Assembly: GCA_031551875.1 (NCBI GenBank)
Contig: JAVBNA010000001.1
Span: 91,047-155,046 of the forward strand
Direction of reading: 5' to 3'
From: JAVBNA01 sp031551875
GTDB taxonomy: Bacteria > Bacillota > Clostridia > Oscillospirales > Acutalibacteraceae
DNA: 64,000 nucleotides
Of the stretch, positions 43,868-53,170 are shown piece by piece. The translations under genes and the position numbers were made by a program. The notes beneath the pieces are model-generated. The model saw only the letters and a list, made by a program, of their open reading frames with translations, did not search any database and was not told where the DNA came from. The first letter of the stretch is position 1; each line of letters begins with the position of its first letter.

Positions 43868-46800
43868 ATGAAACGTAAGGGAACCGCGACAGGGCTGCTT
43901 TTATTGGTCAGCCTGCTTTTGGGATGCCTACTTCTTCCGCTTCGGGCGGAAGGGGCTTCTTTGGGTTACTTGCGTGCGCCCGCCTCCGACGTTTCCGACA
44001 TTTCTTCGATGATAACCTCTTCGGATTCCGTAGATTCAGGCGCATCCTCTGCGCCTCCGCCATCCTTGCCGGAGGAGAAAGACGGGATCTACAGCATTGA
44101 CACGCCCGAGCAGTGGAACCGGTGGGCGCTTCAGGTCAATACGGGTGTCATTGCCACCAAAGGGAAAACATTTACGCTTACGGCCGACCTCAATTTTGGG
44201 TCGGAAACGACACTCATGCCCGTGGGAACGGAAGAGCATCCCTTCTCCGGACGTTTTTCGGGGGAGGGACACCGTCTGTACGGCATCCGCGGCGTGGTGA
44301 CCAAGAGCATGGGCACGGCGTCTCCCTTTGGCTATCTCAAGGACGCGGCCCTCACAAACTTTGGTGTGGAAACCGTCGGGGGAGGACTGGACGGTGACAT
44401 GTATGCCGCAGGAATCGCCTCGGTTGTGCTGGGGCGGACAAAGATAGAGGGGTGCTATTTTGCAGGAGCATTGTCCGGCAAGATTACAGGAGGACTGGTC
44501 GCGGATATGCGCGGTCAGGTTACCCTGACCGACTGCTATGCCGTGGTGCTGAGTGACAGTGCAAAGACCACATCGAAAAATGCGGACAATTCCGGGATTT
44601 TGGTCGGGCGGCTTCTGGATCTGCCTTCAGGAAACGCGTCGCTCACCGCGCACACCGTCTATGGCATATCGCCTGATTGTTCTGTATACGAACTGTTTGG
44701 GACGCCGCAACACAAAGGCATTCATGCAAAAACAGCTCTGCTGTTCGATATCAACAGCCCTTTGATTCAAGAGCAAATGAGCGAAGAGACGCTGTCTGAA
44801 ACCTTTAATTTCGGATCGGTCTGGCAATTGCCCGACGGGGCGTTGCCCCTCTTAAAATGGCAGAAAAAGGCAAGTGCGGAACAGACCCAGTACTCCTATA
44901 TGTTGGAGGGCGATGACCCGGTTGCCATTACGGACAGAAAGAGTGCGGTCAAGCTGAACACCGGCGCATTAAGACTGGTTCTCGAGGCGAAGCGCGGGGA
45001 CGGCCTCTCAATTTATTCAAACGTTACGCGGGAAGCGGACGGCAGGTATGCGGTGTCGCTGCCTCGGACGGGTGAGCCTGTTTTGTGTGCCTTTGCGGCA
45101 CTGAAAAACGGACAACTTTCGCTTGAGACGCTTTCATTTATAAAAACTGACGCCAACCTGTTTAAAGGCTATGTGCGCGGGCTCAAAAACGAGGAGACCT
45201 ATACGGTAATGCTGACCCGTACCGACCGGCCCGGCATCCGCTTTTCGGATACCTTTGTATTTGACGCGTGGAATAAGGTCGCCTTTCATTTTTCCAGTGT
45301 GCCTGAGGGTATGTACGATCTGACGGTTACAGCCGCCGGTTATTTGAAAGAGGAACGCAAGGGGATTGAGATAAGCAGCAAAACAGCGGGTGAAAGTCCT
45401 AATATTACGCTCTATCGGGCGATTGAAAATGTGTATATCCAGAACATCGACCAGAGGCGCGTTGAGCCCGGTTCGGTCAACCGCATGGAGGTTACGCTGC
45501 TGCCCATTGAAGGTGCGGTCAACACGCGTAGGGCGGAGGTGCTGCTGTCGGGCAGGAAAGCGCCGGAGGAGGCCTACACGCTGGAGTGGCAGGGGAATGA
45601 CATTGTATTCGTGCCGCAGCGATCGGGGGAATTCATCCTGCGCGTACATATTTTTGATGCTCACGGAACCCCGCACATCCGGGAAACGACGCTCAACGTT
45701 TACCGAAGGGTGACCAATATCACGCTGCCGCAGTCGGTGGAAATCGTTTCCATGGATAAGCCGCTTGAACTGGTGCCCAAGATCCAGCCGGCCGATGCAA
45801 CCGAAACCAAGCTGACCTGGACCATTCTGGAGGGTGCAGATTGTATATCCATTGTTCCCGACGGGATGAACTGCAAGCTCATGCCGCAAAAGGTGGGGAT
45901 GGCAATTGTCCTCGCCGAATGCATTGACGGACTTTCGCACACTGTGCGTGTACGCGTGCTGGACAATACGCCGCCGGTTTTCGGGGAGCTGTCTTTTGAA
46001 AAAACAGCCGCCATGGATCGTATGATGTGCAGCTTTGACGTTGTTGACGATTGTGACGTTGCGCGGGTTTCAATCTTCTCACAGGCCGGAGATCCAGTGA
46101 GCGTATCCCGGATGGCGTCTCAGAAAAACGGATTCGCTTTTGAGGCGGAAGTGGGCGTGGAGTATTCGATTGAGGCCATGGACATCAACGGGAACGTGGC
46201 CCATAACACCGTGAAGCCGGACGACCAGCCGCAGCTTTTATTTAGCATCACCAATTCCGGTCTGGCTGTATCCAAGTCGACCGACAGCATTTCGCTGTGG
46301 GTCAGCACAACCGACCTGACCAATGCAACCTATGAATGGCAGAAAAGGGAAGAGGACGGCTGGGAGGTCATTTCCGGCGGCGTATCGAAGATGACGGAAG
46401 GCGGCCTTTTACCCAATACCTGGTATGAATACAGAGTCATGATCAAGGATGAAACAGGCGGGGAGACCATTAAGACGGCCGCCGTGCGCACGAATGCCGT
46501 TCCCATTCAGCCGGAGGACATCGTTATCAGCGCCGGCTCAAGCTATCATTCGGTGTATGTCGGGGAGAGCTTCCCGCTGGTTTCGCTGATCGACGGCGAG
46601 GTTGACGTGACCGGACAGGAATCGCAGTGGAGCTATGATCAGGATGCGCTGACGCCTGTATCTCCGGGCAGTCCGTTTGTTGTAGCCAAAGAGCCCGGCC
46701 GGCATATTCTGGAGTGTACCCAGACCGATGTGTACGGACAGACCGCCCGTCAGACCTTCGTGCTTGAGGTGCGGCTTTTCGAGCGGTTTTCGGGCGTGTA

Positions 46801-46906
46801 TGACACCCGCTTTCTTCTGATGACCTGGATGATGTCGATCTCGTTCCTGGGGCTGTTTATCATCTGGGTCTGGCGTGGGCAGCGTGCCCGTGCCAAATTG
46901 AAATAG
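43868..46906 (+). CDS. Large secreted membrane-anchored protein with GLUG-like and Ig-like regions
   Basis: The 1012-residue protein has a signal peptide (GLLLLVSLLLGCLLLPLRAEG), a Ser/Ala/Pro linker (about 45-70), an N-terminal repeat region with GLUG-like motifs (about 75-330; SGRFSGEGHRLYGI, GGLVADMRGQVTLTDCYAV), several beta-sandwich domains including carboxypeptidase-regulatory-like (about 470-520) and Big_2-like (about 615-705), and a C-terminal helix (FLLMTWMMSISFLGLFIIWV) with RGQRARAKLK. There is no LPxTG motif; anchoring is by the helix. Likely an adhesin or sensor scaffold; ligand unknown. It follows marR after 25 bp. Confidence 0.82.
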   Translation: MKRKGTATGLLLLVSLLLGCLLLPLRAEGASLGYLRAPASDVSDISSMITSSDSVDSGASSAPPPSLPEEKDGIYSIDTPEQWNRWALQVNTGVIATKGKTFTLTADLNFGSETTLMPVGTEEHPFSGRFSGEGHRLYGIRGVVTKSMGTASPFGYLKDAALTNFGVETVGGGLDGDMYAAGIASVVLGRTKIEGCYFAGALSGKITGGLVADMRGQVTLTDCYAVVLSDSAKTTSKNADNSGILVGRLLDLPSGNASLTAHTVYGISPDCSVYELFGTPQHKGIHAKTALLFDINSPLIQEQMSEETLSETFNFGSVWQLPDGALPLLKWQKKASAEQTQYSYMLEGDDPVAITDRKSAVKLNTGALRLVLEAKRGDGLSIYSNVTREADGRYAVSLPRTGEPVLCAFAALKNGQLSLETLSFIKTDANLFKGYVRGLKNEETYTVMLTRTDRPGIRFSDTFVFDAWNKVAFHFSSVPEGMYDLTVTAAGYLKEERKGIEISSKTAGESPNITLYRAIENVYIQNIDQRRVEPGSVNRMEVTLLPIEGAVNTRRAEVLLSGRKAPEEAYTLEWQGNDIVFVPQRSGEFILRVHIFDAHGTPHIRETTLNVYRRVTNITLPQSVEIVSMDKPLELVPKIQPADATETKLTWTILEGADCISIVPDGMNCKLMPQKVGMAIVLAECIDGLSHTVRVRVLDNTPPVFGELSFEKTAAMDRMMCSFDVVDDCDVARVSIFSQAGDPVSVSRMASQKNGFAFEAEVGVEYSIEAMDINGNVAHNTVKPDDQPQLLFSITNSGLAVSKSTDSISLWVSTTDLTNATYEWQKREEDGWEVISGGVSKMTEGGLLPNTWYEYRVMIKDETGGETIKTAAVRTNAVPIQPEDIVISAGSSYHSVYVGESFPLVSLIDGEVDVTGQESQWSYDQDALTPVSPGSPFVVAKEPGRHILECTQTDVYGQTARQTFVLEVRLFERFSGVYDTRFLLMTWMMSISFLGLFIIWVWRGQRARAKLK

Positions 46907-46991
46907 TGAAAAAAGCCGGTTCTCTGGTGGCGTTCATAAATAATTTTTGAGCAGTTCAGGCAGAGGAAACGATTTATTTACCTGTGTGATG

Positions 46992-47021
46992 TTGACTTTT
47001 TTGGGTGAAATAGGGTATTAT
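46992..47021 (+). promoter_or_regulatory. Promoter of the 50-aa gene
   Basis: TTGACT (46992-46997) and TATTAT (47016-47021) are 18 bp apart, 36 bp before the ATG. Confidence 0.6.
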
Positions 47022-47057
47022 ATGAATATAATAAAGAGATGCTCTGGAGGTGTTCTC

Positions 47058-47210
47058 ATGAAAAAGTCAAATAAGCTGGCCCTTATCATTGGAATTATTT
47101 CTGCGGCTGCCGCTGTGGCTGCTGCGGTTGCGGCCATTCTCCTGTATCTGGAAAAGAAGAAAAAGGATGATGAGGAGATTGAGCGTTATCTTGAGTGCTC
47201 AATTCAGTAG
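47058..47210 (+). CDS. 50-aa single-helix membrane protein
   Basis: ATG 47058 follows GGAGGTG. The product is one long Ala/Ile helix (LALIIGIISAAAAVAAAVAA) with a strongly charged cytoplasmic tail (EKKKKDDEEIERYLEC). It has its own promoter and terminator. It may be a small regulatory membrane protein; unknown. Confidence 0.65.
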   Translation: MKKSNKLALIIGIISAAAAVAAAVAAILLYLEKKKKDDEEIERYLECSIQ

Positions 47211-47245
47211 AGCGTTCAAATCGAGGTTATGCAAACAGACATACA

Positions 47246-47286
47246 AAAATAGGAGTGCGCAAATGATTGCGCACTCCTATTTTGTT
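47246..47286. terminator. Terminator after the 50-aa gene
   Basis: A 17-bp stem (47246-47262 with 47267-47283), with ATGA loop, has T-rich ends on both strands. A further hairpin (AACCGGC/GCCGGTT, 47297-47325) lies between it and the secF stop. Confidence 0.88.
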
Positions 47287-47344
47287 AGGTGAAGAGAACC
47301 GGCCCGTACAAAGTACGAGCCGGTTTGTTGTAAGGAATACCTGA

Positions 47345-48328
47345 TTACTTTTTGCTGGACTTCACAGCAGCCAGTCGTTTCTCCGTCTTTTTCTTGGCCT
47401 TGTATTCCTGCCAGACAACCCATAAGGGGCCTGAGAGGCAGACCGAGGAATAGAAGCCGGAGACGACACCGAACATCATGGGCAGCGCGAAAGTGATAAT
47501 GCTTTCGATGTTGTAGATGTAGCCCACGATGGTGACAACCGCGATCGCAATCAGCACGCACAGCGCGGTAATGAAGGTACGGCTGAAGGTTTGGTTGAGA
47601 CTCTTGTTGACCAGAGTTCCAAGCGGGGTTTTCGTGCCGAGAAGTTTACGGTTTTCACGAACACGGTCATAGATAACAATCGTGTCATTGAGAGAATAGC
47701 CAAGAATGGAAAGCGCGACAGCAATAAAGTTGTCGTTGATGGGCAGCCGAAAGATAACAAAGGTAAAATATACCACGACTATATCATGCACCAGTGCGAC
47801 CAGCGCAAATACACCGGCCGACCATCCGCCGATTTTCCGGAAACGGAAGGCCACATAAATAACCATCAGTAACGACGCAAGCAAAACAGCAATCAGGCAT
47901 TTCAGAAAAAACTCAGAACCCATGGTGGGATCAACCGAAGAGGAAGTGAGCTGTTCAAAATTGTTGGCCTCGTGCTTTTCCTGAAGCGTTGTGAGCATGA
48001 GCTTCTGCTGCTCAGGCGGCAGACCCTCATTGTCCGAGATTGAAATCGAAAGGTTGTTGACCGGGGTTGCGCTTGTTGCCGAGACAACGTTTGTGTTGAC
48101 CTGAACCTCCACGGTTTTTCCGATGGCGGCCGAAATCTCATCACCCACGACGCCGCTGTCAATGTCGCCGGTGTAGGCATATTTGACGATGGCGCCTCCA
48201 GTGAATTTAATGTCCACAACCGAGCCAAAAATCACGTTAAAGAGAAGTCCTATTGCCATGATCGCTCCGGAGATGATCAGCCACAGCTTTCTGTGTCCGC
48301 AAAAATCAAAGTTAATCTTTCTGATCAT
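47345..48328 (-). CDS. secF: Protein translocase subunit SecF
   Basis: SecF works with SecD as a proton-driven aid to Sec protein export. The 327-residue protein has six membrane helices, a large extracellular loop (about 40-135) and the conserved VVVYFTFVIFRLPINDNFIA, ILGYSLNDTIVIYDRVRENR and SLNQTFSRTFITAL. It overlaps secD by 4 bp (ATGA) and ends with a basic tail. Confidence 0.96.
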   Translation of the reverse strand: MIRKINFDFCGHRKLWLIISGAIMAIGLLFNVIFGSVVDIKFTGGAIVKYAYTGDIDSGVVGDEISAAIGKTVEVQVNTNVVSATSATPVNNLSISISDNEGLPPEQQKLMLTTLQEKHEANNFEQLTSSSVDPTMGSEFFLKCLIAVLLASLLMVIYVAFRFRKIGGWSAGVFALVALVHDIVVVYFTFVIFRLPINDNFIAVALSILGYSLNDTIVIYDRVRENRKLLGTKTPLGTLVNKSLNQTFSRTFITALCVLIAIAVVTIVGYIYNIESIITFALPMMFGVVSGFYSSVCLSGPLWVVWQEYKAKKKTEKRLAAVKSSKK

Positions 48329-49773
48329 TTGGCTTCACCTCCCTGAAGTTCTTTGGACGAAAAGCCCCCATACAGCCATTTGTTACGCATTATCTTGAAT
48401 CTGGACAGCGATTTAAGCATCAGACGGGATGCCGTAACACCCATGATGAAGTTGAAAATGATTCCGGTGAACAGGGTGTAACCGAAGGAATAGATCGCGC
48501 CGGTGGTGGCTGCGCCGAACATCCAGAGGAAGGGAGTGAGCAGGATGGCGCAAATGCCGTCGGGCGGGCCAAACACGCCCATCAGTACCACAGCGACGAT
48601 AATGACCGTGATATTTCCGTCAAAAATAGCTGAGAAGCTGTTTTCAGAGCCGGCATCCAGCGAACCGTCCAGCGTCTTGCCGGTGCGGATCTCTTCACGG
48701 ATTCGCTCGCTGGTGATGACGTTGGCGTCAACACCCATACCGATGGAGAGAATCATACCGGCGATACCGGGCAGGGTCAGCGTAAAGCTGTTGAATGCGG
48801 GGATAAAGCCAGACACCATGGCGATCATGCCGCCAACCTGTCCCAACAGAGCGATGCTCGCGACCACGCCGGGCAGACGGAAAAAGTACATCATAAGAAG
48901 GACAATCAGCACAAATGCGATGATACCGGCCAAAAGCATGGCGTCCAGTGACGACGCGCCCATGGAGGGGTTGATCGTACCAAAGTCTCTGGTTTCCAGC
49001 TTGAAGGGCAGGGCGCCCGCGTTGATCTTGTTGGCAAGAGCCTGCGCCTCTTCCAGGGTAAAGCTGCCCGTGATGGAGGCAATGCCGTCGGTGATGGCGC
49101 TTTGCACCGTCGGATAGGAAATCATCGTGTTGTCCATCCAAATGGAGATAGTGCCCGTAGGTGCAAGCTTCGAGGTCGCCGTGGCGAACTTCGTGGGACC
49201 TTCACCCTGCAACTCGAGCTGAATGGAATATTCAGACACCTTCTGTGAACTGACCATAACGGTGGCTTTCTTGATATCCTTACCAACCAGGATGACGTTG
49301 CTCTCGGTGATGCCGGTGGGAACCATAATCATGTTGCCAGACGCGTCGTAATCCTGTGAGTATTCGTTGCCCTCGCGGAAGGTGAGCTCAGCCGTAGCAG
49401 CCAGCTCGTTGATGGCCTCCTCGGGGTCAAACGATGCCTCATCTGATTTCCAGGGGAAACGGACAATGATGCGGTCGTTGGTCAGATCGGAAAACAGCTC
49501 GTAGTCGGTGATGTTTTGACCCACCAGACGCTGTTCAATGACCGCCTTGGCCGCTGCCATTTCGTCGTCTGTGGCGTTCTGTCCGCCCGCGGGCACAAAG
49601 GTCGCTTCCGCGCCGCCGCGGATATCAATGCCCCAGCGTATGTCGCCGGCACCTTTGATATAGGTGTTTTTGAGGTCGCCGTTTTGTGCATATATACCGA
49701 AGAAAGCAGCATATGTCAGCACAATAATCAGCAACGCCACGATAAAAAATACCGGTTTGCCTATTCGCTTCAT
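48325..49773 (-). CDS. secD: Protein translocase subunit SecD
   Basis: SecD is the large RND-type subunit of SecDF. The 482-residue protein has one N-terminal helix, the periplasmic P1 domain (DIRWGIDIRGGAEATF; AAAKAVIEQRLVGQNITDYE), the head region (KADVMVSSQ-like segment and LQGEGPTKFATATSKLAPTG), and helices 2-6 with GMGVDANVITSERIREEIRT and the family NPxxxTxA-equivalent region. AGGAGG precedes ATG 49773. Transcribed from a consensus promoter 115 bp upstream. Confidence 0.96.
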   Translation of the reverse strand: MKRIGKPVFFIVALLIIVLTYAAFFGIYAQNGDLKNTYIKGAGDIRWGIDIRGGAEATFVPAGGQNATDDEMAAAKAVIEQRLVGQNITDYELFSDLTNDRIIVRFPWKSDEASFDPEEAINELAATAELTFREGNEYSQDYDASGNMIMVPTGITESNVILVGKDIKKATVMVSSQKVSEYSIQLELQGEGPTKFATATSKLAPTGTISIWMDNTMISYPTVQSAITDGIASITGSFTLEEAQALANKINAGALPFKLETRDFGTINPSMGASSLDAMLLAGIIAFVLIVLLMMYFFRLPGVVASIALLGQVGGMIAMVSGFIPAFNSFTLTLPGIAGMILSIGMGVDANVITSERIREEIRTGKTLDGSLDAGSENSFSAIFDGNITVIIVAVVLMGVFGPPDGICAILLTPFLWMFGAATTGAIYSFGYTLFTGIIFNFIMGVTASRLMLKSLSRFKIMRNKWLYGGFSSKELQGGEAK

Positions 49774-49894
49774 GAATGAATCCTCCTATGCGTATGCTTG
49801 TCCACTGTTGCCGGAAGGGAATCTCTCCGAGGTGCACCGCAAGGAAGAGAATGGATCCCAACGTATGGAACATCCCGTGAACATGACATGAACC

Positions 49895-49923
49895 ATTATA
49901 TTGTTTTTCATATAAAATGTCAA
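49895..49923 (-). promoter_or_regulatory. Consensus promoter of secDF
   Basis: On the minus strand TTGACA (49918-49923), 17 bp, TATAAT (49895-49900): perfect sigma-A hexamers. The resulting leader is about 115 nt and contains a 32-codon ORF without ribosome site that ends just before the secD Shine-Dalgarno. Confidence 0.88.
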
Positions 49924-49990
49924 TGCATTTATCCGTGTGAATCTCTCATTTTTTTGGAAGGTTCAACAAAGGGGCCGTGTTTACGCAGGT

Positions 49991-51268
49991 TTATCCAAGC
50001 AGGGATTCAAGCGAGGCGATTTTCACGCACAGGCAGAACAGCTCCATGGCGACACTGAGCTCCGAAACCGGCGGAAAAGTGGGGGCAATGCGGATATTGC
50101 GGTTCTGGGGGTCACGGCCATAGGGAAAGGTTGCGCCCGCCGGCGTCATGACCACGCCCGCCTCTTTGCAAAGTGCGATCACGCGGGCCGCGCAGCCGGG
50201 CAGGGTGTCCACACTGACAAAATAGCCGCCGTGAGGCTTCTTCCAGGACAGGATTTCAAGACCGCCAAGACTGTCGTCCAGTGTGCGCAGCACGGTCTCA
50301 AATTTGGGGCGGAGCATCGCCGCGTGCTTTTTCATGAGCGCGCGCAGCGCGTCCATATCTCCGACATAGCGCATATGACGCAGTTGGTTGAGCTTGTCGT
50401 ATCCAATGGTCTGGAAGAAAATGCGCTTTTTCAGGTTTTCAATGTTTTCGGGCGAGGCTGCTACAGCGGAAACACCCGCGCCGGGAAACGTGATCTTGGA
50501 GGTGGAGGTGAACAGCATCGGCAGATTCTCATTGCCATTCTTTTTGCACTCATCCATGATGTTCAGCAGGATGTCCGGCTCCGCCTCGATGTCATGGACG
50601 CAGTACGCGTTATCCCACATGATCACAAAGTCGGGGGCGGCGGGCGTAAGCGCCCCGAAGCGCCGCACGGTTTCATCCGAATAGGTGATGCCTTCGGGGT
50701 TGGAGTATTTCGGGATGCACCAGATGCCTTTGATGGCGCTGTCGTTTGCCACCAGCCGTTCAACCTCGTCCATGTCGGGGCCGTCCGGCGTCATGGGCAC
50801 GGTAATCATCTCAATGCCGAAGTGGCCGGTCACACTGAAATGCCGGTCGTAGCCGGGCACCGGGCAGAGGAACTTGACCCCTTCCTGCTTCATCCAGGGC
50901 GTATGCCCGCGCAAGCCGTGGGTCATGACGCCGCTGATCACGTCATACATTAGGTTGAGGCTTGAGTTTCCGCCGACGATCACGTTGTCGGCCTCCACAC
51001 CGAGAAGCTGTGCAAAAAAAGCCCGCGCCTCAGGAATGCCCTCCATCAGCCCGTAGTTGCGGCAGTCAAAGCCGTTTTCCGCCTTGCAGTCCGCCGGGTC
51101 GGGCAGTAGGCTCAGCATTTCCATGGACAAATCAAGCTGTTCGGCGCCCGGCTTTCCGCGCGACATATCCAGCTTGAGATTTTGCGCCTGATAGACTTTG
51201 TACGTTTCGGACAGTGCGCTGAGCTCAGCGGTCAGCTGATCCCGGGACAGTTCACGATAGGCTGGCAT
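49991..51268 (-). CDS. Aspartate aminotransferase, Rv3722c type
   Basis: This PLP enzyme should transfer the amino group between aspartate and 2-oxoglutarate. The 425-residue protein matches the PF12897 group (Rv3722c-like) by the N-terminal LDMSRGKPGAEQLDLSMEML, RNYGLMEGIPEARAFFAQLL, GGNSSLNLMYD, and the PLP lysine in TSTSKITFPGAGVS, with WDNAYCVHD before it. ATG 51268 follows GGGGGTATC; a longer frame to 51394 is unsupported. Confidence 0.92.
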   Translation of the reverse strand: MPAYRELSRDQLTAELSALSETYKVYQAQNLKLDMSRGKPGAEQLDLSMEMLSLLPDPADCKAENGFDCRNYGLMEGIPEARAFFAQLLGVEADNVIVGGNSSLNLMYDVISGVMTHGLRGHTPWMKQEGVKFLCPVPGYDRHFSVTGHFGIEMITVPMTPDGPDMDEVERLVANDSAIKGIWCIPKYSNPEGITYSDETVRRFGALTPAAPDFVIMWDNAYCVHDIEAEPDILLNIMDECKKNGNENLPMLFTSTSKITFPGAGVSAVAASPENIENLKKRIFFQTIGYDKLNQLRHMRYVGDMDALRALMKKHAAMLRPKFETVLRTLDDSLGGLEILSWKKPHGGYFVSVDTLPGCAARVIALCKEAGVVMTPAGATFPYGRDPQNRNIRIAPTFPPVSELSVAMELFCLCVKIASLESLLG

Positions 51269-51307
51269 AGTGATACCCCCATATATATAGTATTCATAAC
51301 CTGAACC

Positions 51308-51336
51308 ATTGTAATATAATGAGATAAAAAACGCAA
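51308..51336 (-). promoter_or_regulatory. Promoter of the aspartate aminotransferase gene
   Basis: TTGCGT (51331-51336) and TACAAT (51308-51313) on the minus strand are 17 bp apart, 39 bp before the start codon. Confidence 0.72.
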
Positions 51337-51396
51337 GATAAAAAAGTGAATCCTGCAAAAATATTTTTTTGCGCGTATTGATTTGTCCGCACAAAG

Positions 51397-51422
51397 GCCC
51401 CTCCGGAGAAAACCGGAGAGGC
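51397..51422 (-). terminator. Hairpin after the S1-domain gene
   Basis: A 10-bp stem with one mismatch (51397-51406 / 51413-51422) lies 29 bp after the S1-gene stop; on the minus strand it is followed by CTTTG. Confidence 0.65.
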
Positions 51423-51451
51423 TCCTAATACTCAGTCTGCGCTGCTGTGAT

Positions 51452-52387
51452 TCAGATATTCATATCAAACCGGGTTTCAATTAAACGGTCGGCGCAGGCG
51501 GGTGAATAGACAAAGCGGTCGATGTGGCTGCCTTCATAATAATAGACCGGCGGTTTAGGCGGTATATACTCTGAGAAGGTGTCGATGATGATCAGCTTGA
51601 TTTTCATGCGCTCAGGAATCAGATTTTTGATATAGACGCTGGCAAGCTGTCCGATATGTACGCCCTCACGCGGCTCGGCTAGACCGGCCAGGTTGGGTGT
51701 CAGCTCGACAAAAATGCCGTATTCCTCCACCGAACGCACAATGCCCGCCACGGTTTCGCCGTGCTCAAAGCGGGCGGCGTTTTCCTCCCAGGTGCCCAGA
51801 AGCTCCTTATGGGACAGGCAGATGCGCCCGTCCTCGTCGACCGACTTGACAATGGCGCGGATGTCCATGCCCGAGGTAAAGCGCTCACGCGAATGCTCGA
51901 TGCGCGAAACCGAGATGGAGTCAATGGGGACCAGGGAGGGCACCCCGCAGCCGATGTCGGCGAATGCGCCGAAGCAGTCCAGATGGGTCACCCGTGCGGG
52001 GACGATGTCTCCGCATTGCAGGGCGGAAAGATACTCCCGCTGACAGGTCTCCTGTGCGGCGCGGCGGGAGAGAACCGCCCGCGGCTTGCCATATTTGTCC
52101 CGGTCAAACGACTCCACTTGAAAGCAAACCGGCTTATTGACCCGGGAGATGACCGCGATATCGCGCACCGTGCCCTCGCGGATGCCAATGGCGCCTTCCT
52201 CGCGGGGAATGATGCCGTTCATGCATCCGAGATCCACGAGCAGGTTGTGAGAGCTGTCACAGACAACGGCGCGCGCCTCCAGCACGGTGCGCGCCTGACA
52301 GGCCTCCTGTAAGGTGCTGTGGCTGGACAGTGCATAGAGGTTCTGAGGTGTATTCAGTAAAAAACCCTCCGGCTTATATGCGGTCAT
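51452..52387 (-). CDS. S1-domain RNA-binding protein (ribosomal S1-like)
   Basis: The 311-residue protein carries S1 RNA-binding domains: about 32-110 (EARAVVCDSSHNLLVDLGCM), 118-190 (GDIVPARVTHLDCFGAFADI) and 205-265 (HGETVAGIVRSVEEYGIFVE). Two or three S1 repeats are typical of short S1-like proteins in Clostridia, which may bind mRNA or the ribosome. ATG 52387 follows GGAGGG. The following gene is unrelated. Confidence 0.85.
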   Translation of the reverse strand: MTAYKPEGFLLNTPQNLYALSSHSTLQEACQARTVLEARAVVCDSSHNLLVDLGCMNGIIPREEGAIGIREGTVRDIAVISRVNKPVCFQVESFDRDKYGKPRAVLSRRAAQETCQREYLSALQCGDIVPARVTHLDCFGAFADIGCGVPSLVPIDSISVSRIEHSRERFTSGMDIRAIVKSVDEDGRICLSHKELLGTWEENAARFEHGETVAGIVRSVEEYGIFVELTPNLAGLAEPREGVHIGQLASVYIKNLIPERMKIKLIIIDTFSEYIPPKPPVYYYEGSHIDRFVYSPACADRLIETRFDMNI

Positions 52388-52470
52388 TTTCAAAACCCTC
52401 CTTTTTCTTGTCCGTAACGTATATGCAAAAAGGGGGCATGATAGAAGCGCGCGGGAGGAATTGATTTTGA

Positions 52471-52821
52471 TTACAACGTAAAAGAATTGATTTTAAGCCC
52501 CCCGGCATTGCGCAGGATACGGGAAACATTGCGCGCGTCCGATTCCTCCATGTCGGCGACCAGAAGCATTTCCTTGGCCTGTCCCGGCTCATAATAGCCG
52601 TAACCGTTTGAAACACTTTTGCGTCCGGGTAGGCTGTATTCGGGGCAGTCGGCAGCGGGCACAGGCGGGATAAAGCCTATACGGGAGGTGCCAGGCGGGG
52701 GAATCTCACGCCGGGGATAGATGCTGATGCGGCGGATCGTATCCGCCTGTCCGAGGATGCGCCGGGCAGCCTGCTCGGCGGATTCAAAGGAATCAAATTC
52801 CGATAAAATTCGTTCGCTCAT
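52471..52821 (-). CDS. Small protein of unknown function
   Basis: The 116-residue product begins with a segment (ILSEFDSFESAEQAARRILG) resembling the start of YflT/general-stress-type domains, then a proline-rich middle (PRREIPPPGTSRIGFIPPVP) and an end KEMLLVADMEESDARNVSRI. It has no membrane helix. The stress link is weak; function unknown. Confidence 0.55.
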   Translation of the reverse strand: MSERILSEFDSFESAEQAARRILGQADTIRRISIYPRREIPPPGTSRIGFIPPVPAADCPEYSLPGRKSVSNGYGYYEPGQAKEMLLVADMEESDARNVSRILRNAGGLKINSFTL

Positions 52822-52897
52822 GCGTTATATTTTCCTTTCTGTTTTATTCTCACATCACTATTATTGGCAACCGAATCAAAGTTTACACGGAAAAAGA

Positions 52898-52927
52898 TTG
52901 CCCAGAACAGGAAGTGCGTGGTATAAT
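52898..52927 (+). promoter_or_regulatory. Promoter of the DUF951-prfA operon
   Basis: TTGCCC (52898-52903) and TATAAT (52922-52927) are 18 bp apart, 39 bp before the DUF951 start. Confidence 0.65.
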
Positions 52928-52966
52928 AAATAGTAATTGTAAAATAACGGGAAGGCGGGGAATCAA

Positions 52967-53167
52967 ATGGATGTCAAAGTGGGCGACACGCTGGTCATGA
53001 AAAAAAAGCATCCATGCGGCAGCCAGCAGTTTCTTGTCTTACGGATCGGCATGGATTTCAAAATCAGGTGTGCGGGCTGCGGGCATGAGATTATGGCGCC
53101 GCGGTCAAAGCTTGAGAAAAACATCAAGTCGGTCCTTCCCAAATCTACAGAGGAGCAGGGTGTTTAA
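52967..53167 (+). CDS. DUF951 family small protein
   Basis: The 66-residue protein has the DUF951 signature: VGDTLVMKKKHPCGSQQFLV and CAGCGHEIMAPRSKLEKNIK, with Cys residues that may bind metal and basic residues suggesting nucleic-acid contact. The family is widespread in Bacillota without a firm function. It is followed 3 bp later by prfA, so they are co-transcribed. Confidence 0.88.
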   Translation: MDVKVGDTLVMKKKHPCGSQQFLVLRIGMDFKIRCAGCGHEIMAPRSKLEKNIKSVLPKSTEEQGV

Positions 53168-53170
53168 AAA

